From Acidisoma silvae (GTDB lineage Bacteria; Pseudomonadota; Alphaproteobacteria; Acetobacterales; Acetobacteraceae), in contig NZ_JAESVB010000006.1 in assembly GCF_020618775.1 (NCBI RefSeq), forward strand, positions 212,430-276,429: a stretch of 64,000 nucleotides of DNA. The letters run 5' to 3'. The position numbers and the translations under genes were made by a program. The notes under the pieces were generated by a model. It saw only the letters and a program-made list of their open reading frames with translations. It ran no database searches and was not told where the DNA came from. This document shows, one piece after another, positions 32,964-42,000 of the stretch (within the stretch, counting starts at the first letter, position 1; each line of letters begins with the position of its first letter).

Positions 32964-34625
32964 TTGGACCTACCGCTCACCCTGCTTCAGCTCGCCGGCT
33001 ATGTCGCCCTGCTGCTCTGGGGCGTTCATATGGTCCAGACAGGTGTGCAGAGAGCCTTCGGTGCCAAGCTGCGCGGTTTCCTGGGACAAGCGCTCCGCAA
33101 CCGGTTTAAAGCCTTTCTGGCGGGCATCGGCGTCACCGCCATCCTGCAAAGCAGTACCGCCACGGGGCTGATGGTGACCGGTTTCGCCGCCGGCGGGCTG
33201 GTCGATCTGGTCCCGGCCCTTGCCGTCATGCTGGGCGCCAATGTCGGCACCACGCTGATTGTGCAGCTGCTGTCTTTCAACGTCACCGACGTGGCACCCG
33301 CGCTGATCCTGATCGGCGTGCTGATGTTCCGCCGCGCGACGGCCGCCACGCGGGATTTCGGCCGCGTCTTCATCGGCCTCGGTCTTGTTCTGATGGCGCT
33401 GAGCCAGTTCGTCGGGCTCGTGACGCCCTACGAAGATGTGCCGAACCTGAAGGTATTTCTGGGTGCGGTCGCCAATCAGCCGCTGGTCGATGTCATTCTG
33501 GCGGCCGGCCTCACCTGGGCCGCCCATTCCTCGGTCGCGGTCGTGCTGCTGATCATGTCCTTCGCCGGCAATAACGTGGTGCCGCCGGATGCCGCTTTCG
33601 CGCTGGTGCTGGGCGCCAATCTGGGCACCGCCATCAACCCGGTGCTGGAAGGCTCGACCGGCGCGGACCCGGCGGCGCGGCGTCTGCCCATCGGCAATCT
33701 CATCAACCGGGCCATCGGCACGCTGATCGCGCTGTCGATCCTCCCCTGGCTGGGCACGCTGCTGGTGCAGATCGAGCCCGATGCCGCACGCTCGGTCGCC
33801 GATTTCCATACCGCCTTCAACATTATTCTCGCCGCCGCCTTCTTCCCTTTCCTGAAAACCTATGCGGCCTTGCTGCGAAAGCTGCTGCCGGCGCGCGTCG
33901 ACCCCGCCGATCCCAGCCGGCCGCAATATCTGAACGCGGGCGCGACCGAAGCGCCGGTCATCGCCATCGGCGCCGCCGCCCGCGAGGCTCTGCGGCTGGC
34001 GGATGTGCTGGAGACGATGCTGCTGGGCCTGCGCGACGCTTTCGGTCGCGGCGACCGCCGCGAAATTGCCGAGACCAAGCGCCTGGACGACGTGCTGGAC
34101 CGTCTGAACACGGCGATCAAATCCTATCTGACCGGTCTCGACACCGACGCGCTGACGACCGCCGATCATCAGCGGGTGACGGAAATCCTGTCCTTCGCGA
34201 CCCATATGGAACAGGCCGGCGATATCGTGGAGCGCGACCTGCTGGGCGTCGCCCAGAAGAAGCTGCGGCGCGGCCTGGCCTTTTCGAAGGACGGCGAGGC
34301 TGAGCTGATCGCCATCATCGATCGGCTGACCGCCAATCTGCGCGCGGCCGGATCGCTGTTCATGACCGGGGACGAGCGCGCCGCCCGATTGCTGGCGGAG
34401 GAGAAGGAAAACTTCCGGCAGATGGAGGCACAGGCCACGGCCACGCATTTCGCACGGCTGCGGGCCGGGCGCGTGGACAGCGCCGAGACGAGTTCGCTGC
34501 ATCTGGATGCGCTGCGCGACCTCAAGCGCATCAATGCCCATCTGGTCGCGGCTGCCGCCTATCCGGTGCTGGAAACCGGGGGCAATCTGCTCGCCAGCCG
34601 CTTGCGATCAGCCGAGCACGACTAG
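32964..34625 (+). CDS. Na+/phosphate cotransporter family protein with PhoU-like tail
   Basis: A 553-residue protein of the Na/Pi cotransporter II (NptA/YjbB) type. TTG at 32964 follows CGAGGAGATCGCT and directly begins MDLPLTLLQLAGYVALLLWG. Two inverted membrane halves each carry the ion-site motif: GVTAILQSSTATGLMVTGFA and later LGANLGTAINPVLEGSTGAD, with MLGANVGTTLIVQLLSF between. From about residue 350 a soluble helical PhoU-like domain follows, ending near 545. It should import or export phosphate across the inner membrane, with the tail as a regulator. Confidence 0.9.
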   Translation: MDLPLTLLQLAGYVALLLWGVHMVQTGVQRAFGAKLRGFLGQALRNRFKAFLAGIGVTAILQSSTATGLMVTGFAAGGLVDLVPALAVMLGANVGTTLIVQLLSFNVTDVAPALILIGVLMFRRATAATRDFGRVFIGLGLVLMALSQFVGLVTPYEDVPNLKVFLGAVANQPLVDVILAAGLTWAAHSSVAVVLLIMSFAGNNVVPPDAAFALVLGANLGTAINPVLEGSTGADPAARRLPIGNLINRAIGTLIALSILPWLGTLLVQIEPDAARSVADFHTAFNIILAAAFFPFLKTYAALLRKLLPARVDPADPSRPQYLNAGATEAPVIAIGAAAREALRLADVLETMLLGLRDAFGRGDRREIAETKRLDDVLDRLNTAIKSYLTGLDTDALTTADHQRVTEILSFATHMEQAGDIVERDLLGVAQKKLRRGLAFSKDGEAELIAIIDRLTANLRAAGSLFMTGDERAARLLAEEKENFRQMEAQATATHFARLRAGRVDSAETSSLHLDALRDLKRINAHLVAAAAYPVLETGGNLLASRLRSAEHD

Positions 34626-34631
34626 GCTGCT

Positions 34632-35309
34632 TTAGTCGGCGTCGCTCATCGAGAGATCGAAGATCGCGACATTCAGCAGGCATTCCAGCACTTCGGGCTC
34701 CTGCGCGCCGGCAATGGCGTGCCGGCGGCCGAGGATGAAGCAGGGCGCACCATTGATGCCGAGACGATGGGCGCGAAGATTGTCGGCATGGACCAGGTCC
34801 GTCGCGACATCGCCGGCCAGGAAGGTTCTTGTCTCCGCCATCGGCAGGCCGGCGGCTTCGCCGATGCGCAGCAGCACGTCATAGGCGCCGATATCCTGGC
34901 CTTCGCAGAAATAGGCTTTGAAGATCGCGCTCGCGACGACCTCGGCGCGGTCGAAACCGGCCGCGAAATGGACCAGGCGATGCGCATCGACGCTGCTGGG
35001 CGTGGTGCGGATGAGGTCGAAGCGGAAGGCGATGTCCTCGCTGCGGCCGAGATCGGTAATCGTCGCGAAAAGGCGCCTTGCCCGGTCCTCCGCGCCGAAT
35101 TTGCGCTGGATATAGGCACTGCGGGTCATGCCTGCGCGGGGCATATCCGGATTGAGCAGGAAGGGCCGCCATTCGACGGCCATATCGATATCGGGCCGGC
35201 GGCGCATCATGCGCAGCAGCCGGCGCGTGCCGATGTAACACCAGGGGCAGACGAGATCATAGATGATCTCGACCACGACCGGTGCTGGGGAAAAGGCGAG
35301 CATATTCAT
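34632..35309 (-). CDS. DsbA/FrnE-like thioredoxin-fold oxidoreductase
   Basis: A 225-residue cytoplasmic DsbA-family protein (2-hydroxychromene-2-carboxylate isomerase/FrnE group). Active-site motif CPWCYIGTRRLL about 20 residues from the start, helical insertion PFLLNPDMPRAGMTRSAYIQ, and the cis-Pro region RLGINGAPCFILGRRHAIAG then AQEPEVL. No signal peptide, so it acts in the cytosol on thiols or xenobiotics. Start at ATG 35309 is preferred over the frame to 35369. Confidence 0.88.
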   Translation of the reverse strand: MNMLAFSPAPVVVEIIYDLVCPWCYIGTRRLLRMMRRRPDIDMAVEWRPFLLNPDMPRAGMTRSAYIQRKFGAEDRARRLFATITDLGRSEDIAFRFDLIRTTPSSVDAHRLVHFAAGFDRAEVVASAIFKAYFCEGQDIGAYDVLLRIGEAAGLPMAETRTFLAGDVATDLVHADNLRAHRLGINGAPCFILGRRHAIAGAQEPEVLECLLNVAIFDLSMSDAD

Positions 35310-35428
35310 GAGCGATCTGCCTGGCCGCGCCCGCCTGTTCCTGACCGCACCGGGCGCAAAACGATTCACCTAGCACAATCGCGCGGCGGCCGCAGCCTAC
35401 CGCCGCCCAAGTCCGGCAGTATTAATTC

Positions 35429-36352
35429 TCAGAGGGCGGTGTAGTCCGACACCATCGGATCAAGCCGGAATTCGTTCACAAAAAAATCGATCACGGCCCT
35501 GACACGCGGCGCCAGATGTCGCCGCGACGGATAGACCGCATGGATCGGCACGCGTGGGGGCTGCCAGTCCTGCAGAATGGCGACGACACGCCCCTGCGCG
35601 ATATCCTCGTCGAACATCCAGGTCGGCAGGCGGCTGATGCCGAGCCCGGCCCTGATGCCGTCGCAAATGCCTTCGACGCTGTCGCAGCGGAAGCGGCCAT
35701 GGACTTCGACGATCGTCGATCCGCCGGGACCGTCGAACTCCCACTGACTGGCCGAGGCACGACCGAGGCCGCCCGTATAAACCAGGCAGGAATGCTGGGC
35801 GAGGTCCGCAGGCGTTTGCGGTTCGCCATGCTTTTCAAGATAGGCGGTGGAGACGATCATGCCGCGCGCGGTGGACCCCAGATGCCGGGCCACCAGAGAG
35901 GAATCGGCGATCTGCCCCGCGCGAACGGCGACGTCGATATTCTCGGCAACGAGGTCCTGCACCTGTTCCGACATGCTGATTTCGACTTCCAGATCCGGAT
36001 AACGCTGCATCAGCCGTGGCAGGCGCGGTATGATATGCTTGCGCGACATTGCGGTGGACGAGGCGATGCGCACCGTGCCCGAGGGCGAGGCGCGGCGCTT
36101 ACCGAGGATTTCCTCGGTCTCGTCCACGGTATCCAGAACCCGGCGCGCATGGGCCAGCAGATCCTGCCCGTCCTGGGTGAAGGTGAGACTGCGCGTGGTA
36201 CGTTGGATAAGGCGAACGTCGAAATGCGCCTCAAGGGCGGCGATCTGGCGGGATATGGCAGGTTGGGTTGAGCCGACTTCGCGCGCTACCGCGGAGAAGG
36301 AACCCGTCTCTGCCACCCGCACGAAACATCTGAAAGCCGCTAATAAATCCAT
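35429..36352 (-). CDS. LysR family transcriptional regulator
   Basis: A 307-residue LTTR with N-terminal winged helix (FVRVAETGSFSAVAREVGST, then QPAISRQIAALEAHFDVRLI, then QRTTRSLTFTQDG) and a C-terminal periplasmic-binding-like effector domain (from about residue 90). Sequence details such as RIASSTAMSRKHIIPRLPRL place it in the large CrgA/AaeR-like group. Divergent from a peroxiredoxin-like gene, with an 11-bp dyad between them, so that gene is its probable target. Effector unknown. Confidence 0.92.
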   Translation of the reverse strand: MDLLAAFRCFVRVAETGSFSAVAREVGSTQPAISRQIAALEAHFDVRLIQRTTRSLTFTQDGQDLLAHARRVLDTVDETEEILGKRRASPSGTVRIASSTAMSRKHIIPRLPRLMQRYPDLEVEISMSEQVQDLVAENIDVAVRAGQIADSSLVARHLGSTARGMIVSTAYLEKHGEPQTPADLAQHSCLVYTGGLGRASASQWEFDGPGGSTIVEVHGRFRCDSVEGICDGIRAGLGISRLPTWMFDEDIAQGRVVAILQDWQPPRVPIHAVYPSRRHLAPRVRAVIDFFVNEFRLDPMVSDYTAL

Positions 36353-36400
36353 AACCCATACTCGATAGCATGAATGATATCAAAACGTCAGGTATTTAAC

Positions 36401-36429
36401 TTAAGGGAGATATGAACGATCTCTCTTAA
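36401..36429. promoter_or_regulatory. Dyad in the LysR/peroxiredoxin intergenic region
   Basis: TTAAGGGAGAT (36401-36411) and ATCTCTCTTAA (36419-36429) pair at 10 of 11 positions around a 7-nt spacer. Placed 72-88 bases from the two divergent starts, it is a reasonable recognition site for the LysR protein, whose sites are usually interrupted dyads with T-N11-A cores. It could equally be a hairpin in the peroxiredoxin leader. Confidence 0.45.
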
Positions 36430-36516
36430 AGATGACAAATCTTTAGTCTTAGCCGTGGACAATTCGACGCCAGCCCTGCGATAAACGCATTGGATAAAGA
36501 GCTTCCGGGTGCCGCC

Positions 36517-37188
36517 ATGAAATCTTTGAACGCCCAGCTAGTCGCCTTCAAAACCTCCGTTTTCGAACGAGCGGATAAGGAAACCGCTTGTGCATTGCGT
36601 GGGCTGGAGACCGAATACCGGGCTGAGGCGGCAATGGCGAAGCCATTGACGATTGGCGAGCGCGCCCCGGACTTCACCTTGGACGGTGCGGATGGGAAAC
36701 GTCACCAACTTGCAAACTATGCCGCCCAGGGGCCTGTTTTTGTTCTGTTTTTTAAGGGGGGCTGGTGCCCGTACAGCACCTTGACATTGCGCGCCTGGGA
36801 AGACATCGCGCCGGAGGTGCGCCGCGCTGGCGGGTCTATCCTCGCGATCTCGCCGCAGAAGGTCAGCCGCGCGGCCCTGGTCCAGGAGAATAACGGCGTC
36901 AGCTTCCCGATCCTGTCGGATAGCTGCAACAAGGTGGGCGATGCCTTCGGTGTCGTCAGCAATGTGAAGCAGCTCACCCGCGAGATCCTGACCAAGCTTG
37001 GCTGCGACCTGACGGACGAGAACTGCTCCGGCGACATGCGACTGCCGCGCGCCGCCGAATTCCTGATCGGCAGCGACGGCGTCATCCGCTTCGCCCATGT
37101 CTCGCCCGTGCATTTCGAGCGGACCGAGCCGCGTGACGGCCTGGCGGCGCTGCGCACGCTGAACGCCGAGACCATGGCGCCGGCCTAA
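36517..37188 (+). CDS. Peroxiredoxin-like protein (AhpC/TSA family)
   Basis: A 223-residue thioredoxin-fold protein. The core starts IGERAPDFTLDGADGKRHQL and the active site is FFKGGWCPYSTLTLRAWED, with a single Cys where many relatives have C-x-x-C (WCPYC); the second Cys is replaced by Ser. Two more Cys occur in DSCNKVGDAFGVV and CDLTDENCSG and may serve as resolving residues. Starts possible at ATG 36517 (used) or TTG 36490. It should reduce peroxides in the cytosol. Divergent from the LysR gene. Confidence 0.85.
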   Translation: MKSLNAQLVAFKTSVFERADKETACALRGLETEYRAEAAMAKPLTIGERAPDFTLDGADGKRHQLANYAAQGPVFVLFFKGGWCPYSTLTLRAWEDIAPEVRRAGGSILAISPQKVSRAALVQENNGVSFPILSDSCNKVGDAFGVVSNVKQLTREILTKLGCDLTDENCSGDMRLPRAAEFLIGSDGVIRFAHVSPVHFERTEPRDGLAALRTLNAETMAPA

Positions 37189-37198
37189 AACCGGCGCC
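37176..37198. terminator. Bidirectional hairpin between convergent peroxiredoxin and acetamidase genes
   Basis: GGCGCCGG (37176-37183) pairs with CCGGCGCC (37191-37198) around CCTAAAA; the loop holds the peroxiredoxin stop codon. It lies 8 bases from the stop of the convergent gene, so it can serve both transcripts. Confidence 0.55.
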
Positions 37199-37206
37199 GT
37201 CGGCCT

Positions 37207-38151
37207 TTACGCAAAGACGATGCGCGGGAAATAAAAGCTCATCAGCCAGTTGGGCTTATCGACGATGGCGCTGATGCGCAGATCCCCCGCGACGGAGCAC
37301 AGCATATAGGCGTCCATCGCCGACAGGCCGTGCTGCGCGCCCAGCAGGTCGATCATCCGGGACAGCGCATCCTTCGCCCCCTGCATCAGGTCTGGCCCGA
37401 TGCCCGTGGTCACCTCATAGCCCGCGCCATCCAGATGCCGCGTGACCGGCCCGGGCGTCGTGAAACGGGGCGTTTCCAGCTTGGTTTGCTTGATCAGGTC
37501 CAGCGTCAGCGTCAGGTTCATCGGGCTTTCAATGGCCGTGCCGCAGACCTCACCGTCCCCCTGAGCCGCATGCGTATCGCCGATCGAGAAGAGGGCGCCA
37601 GCCACCTCCACCGGCAGGTAAAGCTCCGTCCCGACCGCGAGGTCGCGAATATCCATATTGCCGCCGACCCGGCGCGGCGGGACGATGGAATGCAGCCCGG
37701 CCTCGGCCAAGGCCACCCCGATGGTGCCGGCGAAGGGCTTCAGCGGCACGCGTGCGATGTCTGAGAACAAGGCCGGCGCCAGGGTCGCTGCGTCATAGGA
37801 CCAGATTTTCAGCGCGGCATCCGGAAACTGATCCGCCAGCAGGCCGAAACCGGGAATATTGGCCGTCCAGCCGAAGCCGGAGGGCGTGAAGTCGTGGATG
37901 CTGACTTTCAGAACGTCCCCCGGCTCCGCGCCTTCCACGTAGACAGGGCCCGTCACGGGATTGATGAGGCCGAAATCGAGCGTCGTGACATCGCCGACCG
38001 TGCTGTCCGGGGTGAGCTGGCCGGCGGATGCGTCATTGCACTGGAAAGCGATCGTCTTGCCGGGCTCGGTCCGCAGCACGGGCGCGAAACTATTGTCCCA
38101 GCCGAAATGATGCTGGGCGGCATGGATGGTAAAGTCGCAATTTCTGCACAT
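37207..38151 (-). CDS. Acetamidase/formamidase family protein
   Basis: A 314-residue protein of the FmdA/AmdA family, amidohydrolases that release ammonia from short amides. DVLKVSIHDFTPSGFGWTAN and IGVALAEAGLHSIVPPRRVG, then GNMDIRDLAVGTELYLPVEV, and the metal-ligand-like GDTHAAQGDGEVCGTAIESP are the family's conserved parts; the C-terminal DAYMLCSVAGDLRISAIVD is also typical. Length is normal. The real substrate is uncertain because many homologues are untested. Confidence 0.9.
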   Translation of the reverse strand: MCRNCDFTIHAAQHHFGWDNSFAPVLRTEPGKTIAFQCNDASAGQLTPDSTVGDVTTLDFGLINPVTGPVYVEGAEPGDVLKVSIHDFTPSGFGWTANIPGFGLLADQFPDAALKIWSYDAATLAPALFSDIARVPLKPFAGTIGVALAEAGLHSIVPPRRVGGNMDIRDLAVGTELYLPVEVAGALFSIGDTHAAQGDGEVCGTAIESPMNLTLTLDLIKQTKLETPRFTTPGPVTRHLDGAGYEVTTGIGPDLMQGAKDALSRMIDLLGAQHGLSAMDAYMLCSVAGDLRISAIVDKPNWLMSFYFPRIVFA

Positions 38152-38261
38152 GCGGCGAGGCTCCTGCGGGGACGACCAGGGAAAGCCGCAGCCTAGCCGA
38201 AAGAAACAGGCTTTGGGCAGCCTTGCCGCTCGCTTTCGGCTTCAGTATGAAGAGCCTGTGT

Positions 38262-38573
38262 GTTCGCGTAGCTCAGCAGGATAGAGCACAGGATTCCTTG
38301 TTGTTGAAACTGGGCGTCGCGATGGGAAACCGCGCGGCGGATCCGCTCAAAGTCGGGGAAAGCTTGGGGTCGCCGATGACCCTGTGCCAATCCCGAGCCA
38401 AGCCCCGGCCGAAAGGCCTGGGAAGGTGTAGAGACTGGATGGGTGGCGCCTAAAGGCTTTGGCCTATGGCGAAGGGACAGTCCAGACCACGAACGCGGCC
38501 CCACGGGGCAGCGGCGGCGAAAGCCGAAGTGGCATGAATCCTGGGGCCGTGGGTTCGAATCCCGCCGCGAACA
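38262..38573 (+). tRNA. tRNA-Arg(CCU), interrupted by a group I intron
   Basis: Exon 1 is 38262-38298 and exon 2 is 38537-38573, 74 nt in total. Acceptor GTTCGCG pairs with CGCGAAC (38566-38572), D arm GCTC...GAGC, anticodon stem CAGGA/TCCTG, anticodon loop TT-CCT-AA with anticodon CCU at 38296-38298, variable GGGCC, T arm GTGGG-TTCGAAT-CCCGC. All arms pair. The discriminator is A38573 and CCA is not encoded. The intron splits the loop right after the anticodon, the known place for the alphaproteobacterial tRNA-Arg(CCU) intron. Confidence 0.93.
38299..38536 (+). ncRNA. Self-splicing group I intron in tRNA-Arg(CCU)
   Basis: 238 nt with no ORF. Core elements can be read: P-like AATCCCGAGCCAAG, then AAGGTGTAGAGACTGG (R side of P7) and AAGGGACAGTCC (S side of P7), very close to the small bacterial tRNA introns of Azoarcus and Agrobacterium (subgroup IC3). 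The internal guide GGGAA (38324-38328) pairs with the exon end TTCCT (38294-38298), giving the required U.G pair at the 5' splice site. The last base is G (38536), as required. A small ORF-less ribozyme of this kind is expected to self-splice. Confidence 0.92.
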
Positions 38574-39096
38574 TTTCCTGACTTCTGTCCATCATCGCGC
38601 GATCCGCGCAGGAACGGATTTTAGCGCGCAAGCGTGCTTCCAGAGCGCACGATATTGCCATATCAATATAAAGACGGAATGCCGTAGGGCTTGGCACTGC
38701 GGCGGCCTGTCCCGCCGAAAAGCCAGCGGGGAGGTTTGCGGCCCTCCCCGCCTCTCCCGGTCTGGAGACGACGACTTACGAAGTCAGTGGCGCCGTAGCT
38801 AGCGATTACTAGCACGCGGCCATTCGTGCCGCGATTTTAACCGCGACGCCACTCTTGACATCTTGGCTCAAATTGATCGGCTCCTGCATCGTTAGATAGG
38901 CAGCGTCGCCCTCCATTCGCTATGGATAAGACCATGCTCTCCAGCCGAGCGTATTGGCCTGGACAACCGTTCCCGCTTGAGAGTCCGAGAATGTCGACCG
39001 CCTGACCAATCACAATGATGCCCGCCGCGTGATCGCCCAGGCTCAACCTTCGCTCCCCCAAAACTTCGGCACCTCAACTTTCCGGTCAGATAGCCC
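38574..39096. other. Intergenic region between tRNA-Arg and GT25 gene
   Basis: About 520 bases with no convincing gene on either strand. Short open frames do not show domain patterns. No attachment-site duplication of the tRNA 3' end was noticed here. Confidence 0.5.
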
Positions 39097-39891
39097 ATGG
39101 TATCGTCAATTCGCGTGATCAATCTTGATTCGACACCCGAGCGTTTTGAACAGATCACGGCATGGAACCCAGGCTTTCCGTTCGAGCGCTTTTCCGCCGT
39201 CGTCGGCAAAGATCTGGACCGCGATCAGTGCATCCATGACGGGCTGATCACCGAAGACAATACTTATACGATGGGCACGGTGGGCTGCGCCCTGTCCCAT
39301 ATCACCCTCTGGCGCCAATGCGCGGCCGGGTCGCAACCCTTCCACATCGCCGAAGACGATCTCATCCTGCGGGCCGACTTTCAATCCATGGCGCAGGCCA
39401 AACTGAACAGACTTCAGGATTGGGACCTGGTGCTGTGGATGCATAATTTCGACTGGCCGCTGAAAGTTGAGCCCGCCGTTGGCCTGGGCCCGGCCATCAT
39501 GCAATATGACCACGCCACCGCCGTCAGCCGGCCGGATGTCTTTCGCCAAGAAACGACAGAACCCATGCTGATGCGCCTTCTCTCGGCCGCCGCCATGGGA
39601 TGTTATTCGATCTCACCCAAAGGCGCTGCCCGCATGCTGGCGGATTGCCTGCCGGTTGCCAATCAAAGCGCGGATTACGTCACACAACCGGGCGTCACAT
39701 GGTTCAATACCGCGCTTGATGTGGAGATGAACCGCCACTACCACAAATGGCAGGCCTATGTGTCCGTGCCGCCCCTCGCCATCTCACCGAACGACCAGTC
39801 AACCTCTACCATCCGTGGGCATATGGCGAGAATGCACAATACGGCGACCGCCAATCGCGCGGTCATGCCAATACTCAGCATTGCGGACTAA
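39097..39891 (+). CDS. Glycosyltransferase family 25 protein
   Basis: A 264-residue cytoplasmic GT25 enzyme, the group that adds galactose or glucose to lipooligosaccharide core. IRVINLDSTPERFEQITAW is the N-terminal signature, MGTVGCALSHITLWRQC the central one, and FHIAEDDLILRADF contains the metal-binding acidic cluster (EDD). The C-terminal part SQSADYVTQP-type region (NQSADYVTQPGVTWFN) is present. It stands alone, flanked by long non-coding DNA, at the edge of the glycan/adhesin region. Confidence 0.88.
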   Translation: MVSSIRVINLDSTPERFEQITAWNPGFPFERFSAVVGKDLDRDQCIHDGLITEDNTYTMGTVGCALSHITLWRQCAAGSQPFHIAEDDLILRADFQSMAQAKLNRLQDWDLVLWMHNFDWPLKVEPAVGLGPAIMQYDHATAVSRPDVFRQETTEPMLMRLLSAAAMGCYSISPKGAARMLADCLPVANQSADYVTQPGVTWFNTALDVEMNRHYHKWQAYVSVPPLAISPNDQSTSTIRGHMARMHNTATANRAVMPILSIAD

Positions 39892-41140
39892 GCGCGCATA
39901 GCGTTCACCGGCATCATTCAACGACGCTGCGGTCGTCCGGCGTACGGGACGATCAAAGCGAAACCGCCTGACCTGCCCGACCGACCACATCACCGGGTCG
40001 CCAGGTCAGGGGCGCGGACAAGCCTCTTGCATGATCATTAAATAAATCTCATCACGCTTCTAGCGTTTACTGTGCGATGCCTGGACTATCTTTTTGAGCG
40101 CAGGATTGCTCCGCCTCAGAGCATCCTGTTGGGCCGAGACGGCAGCAGATTTCAGTGCACCGTCAGGTTTCAACAAAAAAGCCCGCGCCCCGATCGTTCC
40201 GGCTTAGCGAGCATTATCAAATAGTTGTACCGTCAACTTTGACAGCGCGACTCCGATTCGACAAAGCGCGATAAGCGCGACACGCCCCGGCACAGATACC
40301 TTGCGCCGCCCGCCAAAGGCTAAGCACCACAGCCGATGCATTGATCAGGCAAGTTATATAAGGTTGGCCATATGCGGCCCCAGAATTTCGACACCTGCGC
40401 CTAAGGTGTTCATTGGCTCTTTCTGCAATCGACCTTTCCCCAAATTCTCTCGAAGTCATAAGTAGTCAAGTCAATACCCCGCACTACGACCAATGGTCAT
40501 TGATGATATATCAAATTACTTAGACCATGGCCGATTGTCGGCGGCGATCCATCGCGAAGCCCCATTAGTTTCTTGTTCGTGACGTTGCTTGTCACTGAAA
40601 ATATTGCAAAATATTTCTAAATTTTTATTCTAAAGAAAGAATGCATTCATCTCAGCCAGACCGGAAGAAGTTTTCTCTTCATGGCACCCCTCCCTATGGC
40701 TAGACACATTGCGGCCTAGCATAGTCCTTTCTATCAGGCTTCTTTTTGTTTGCCAGTCAAAGTAAAAATCATTTCACTATAATTTTTTCGATCCTTCCTT
40801 TGTCGCATTGACATATGATCACAACCTGCCGACAAATCCATTCACTTTTTCCGTGCCGTCGGCTGCCCCACTGACCTCGCCTTAATCCAAGACGTTGATT
40901 GCGGAAAGTAACCTAGCCGTGCGAAGATTTGAACGACTAAAACGCGTAATTGTCGGCAATCATCTTTTTACCTTTACGGCTCATTACTACCTCGTCGCAC
41001 TCATGTTGAAAGAAATTTGTAACTCCTGGCCTTTAGGTTGGCGCGCGCATGACGCACACCTGCCTTGGGGCTTGTCTCCAATGGAACCACCAATCGGATT
41101 GACGATATGAGCTGCCCTCCACTGTTACCGAAATCTGATT
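39892..41140. other. Long AT-rich intergenic region
   Basis: About 1.25 kb without a supportable gene. From about 40480 to 40860 the base composition is clearly lower in GC than the surrounding genes, with runs such as AATATTGCAAAATATTTC. Short frames at 40217-40459 and 40895-41110 show no domain pattern. It may be a regulatory region, a remnant of transferred DNA, or an insertion scar. Confidence 0.5.
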
Positions 41141-41878
41141 ATGACGGGCACAACAGAGGTAGCGGCATCGACGCCGGCTCGCCGGCTAATGCCGATGAGC
41201 ACCATAATGGCTGAGTTTGAACCGGCCGTAGCCGCAGCAAGCGATCACAGCGTGATTGGGGATGGCTCCTCCATCGCTCTCGTGTCGCGCAAAGCCGAGA
41301 TCGACTTTCTCTGCTGGCCAGATTTCAGCCACCCGACCCTATTCGCGCGGTTGGAAGCATCGGACCGCGGGGTCTTCACGCTGGCCCCCGACCTGCCGGA
41401 TGCCACAATCACGCAATCGTACATGGTGGATACGAATGTTCTGATAACGCAGTGGCAGGGTGCGCTTGGCCGCGCCCGAATTGTCGATATCCTTCTACCC
41501 GACGCCGGTCCCGGCGGACTGCCGACCCGACTGATCCGACAGGCGACAGCCATGGAAGGCCACATCCCTTTCAGACTTCTCTGCCGCCCACGTCCCAATG
41601 ACGGGACGGAAATCCCGGCCACCGAGACCGTCCGCAATACCATCGGGTTTCGATCGGCCAGCCTGCCGGATCTCATGCTCGGGCGACACGACGCGTTGCG
41701 CGCCGGCGACGGTGAGGCTCATGCCGAATTCACATTGAAACCCAGCGCCTCGGCGGCCTTCATACTCAGCACGCGCGCTGCGGTTGAATATCATACAACC
41801 AGAAGACTAGAGCGCCTGATTGATCTGGCTCTCGCCAAGCAAGGCAAACCATCTGAAACTATTATAACGTCCAGCTGA
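41141..41878 (+). CDS. Trehalase-like (GH15 N-terminal, DUF5911) domain protein lacking the catalytic domain
   Basis: A 245-residue protein. DHSVIGDGSSIALVSRKAEI then DFLCWPDF is the N-terminal domain signature of GH15 glucoamylase/trehalase-type enzymes (usually followed by an (alpha/alpha)6 barrel of about 400 residues). Here the protein stops at the end of this beta-sandwich; the residues ITSS are followed by a stop and the expected barrel is absent downstream. It is either a free-standing domain or a truncated enzyme. Starts at 41141, 41189 or 41207 are possible. Confidence 0.7.
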   Translation: MTGTTEVAASTPARRLMPMSTIMAEFEPAVAAASDHSVIGDGSSIALVSRKAEIDFLCWPDFSHPTLFARLEASDRGVFTLAPDLPDATITQSYMVDTNVLITQWQGALGRARIVDILLPDAGPGGLPTRLIRQATAMEGHIPFRLLCRPRPNDGTEIPATETVRNTIGFRSASLPDLMLGRHDALRAGDGEAHAEFTLKPSASAAFILSTRAAVEYHTTRRLERLIDLALAKQGKPSETIITSS

Positions 41879-42000
41879 TTTGTGGGGCATTCACTGCCAC
41901 AGCTACCGCCATGACGTCAGCTGACCATGCCTGTTCCGATGCCGCGACAGAGGCGGCACCGGATATGCACATAGTTCACCATGGCCACTGCCTGGCTTAA

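Noticed and set aside
32970..34541. 523-codon minus-strand frame
   Set aside because: Antisense to the Na/Pi cotransporter gene with clear QSSTAT-type motifs.
38574..39096. Possible integration site (att) at the tRNA-Arg 3' end
   Set aside because: No integrase gene nearby and no direct repeat of the tRNA 3' end found in the window.
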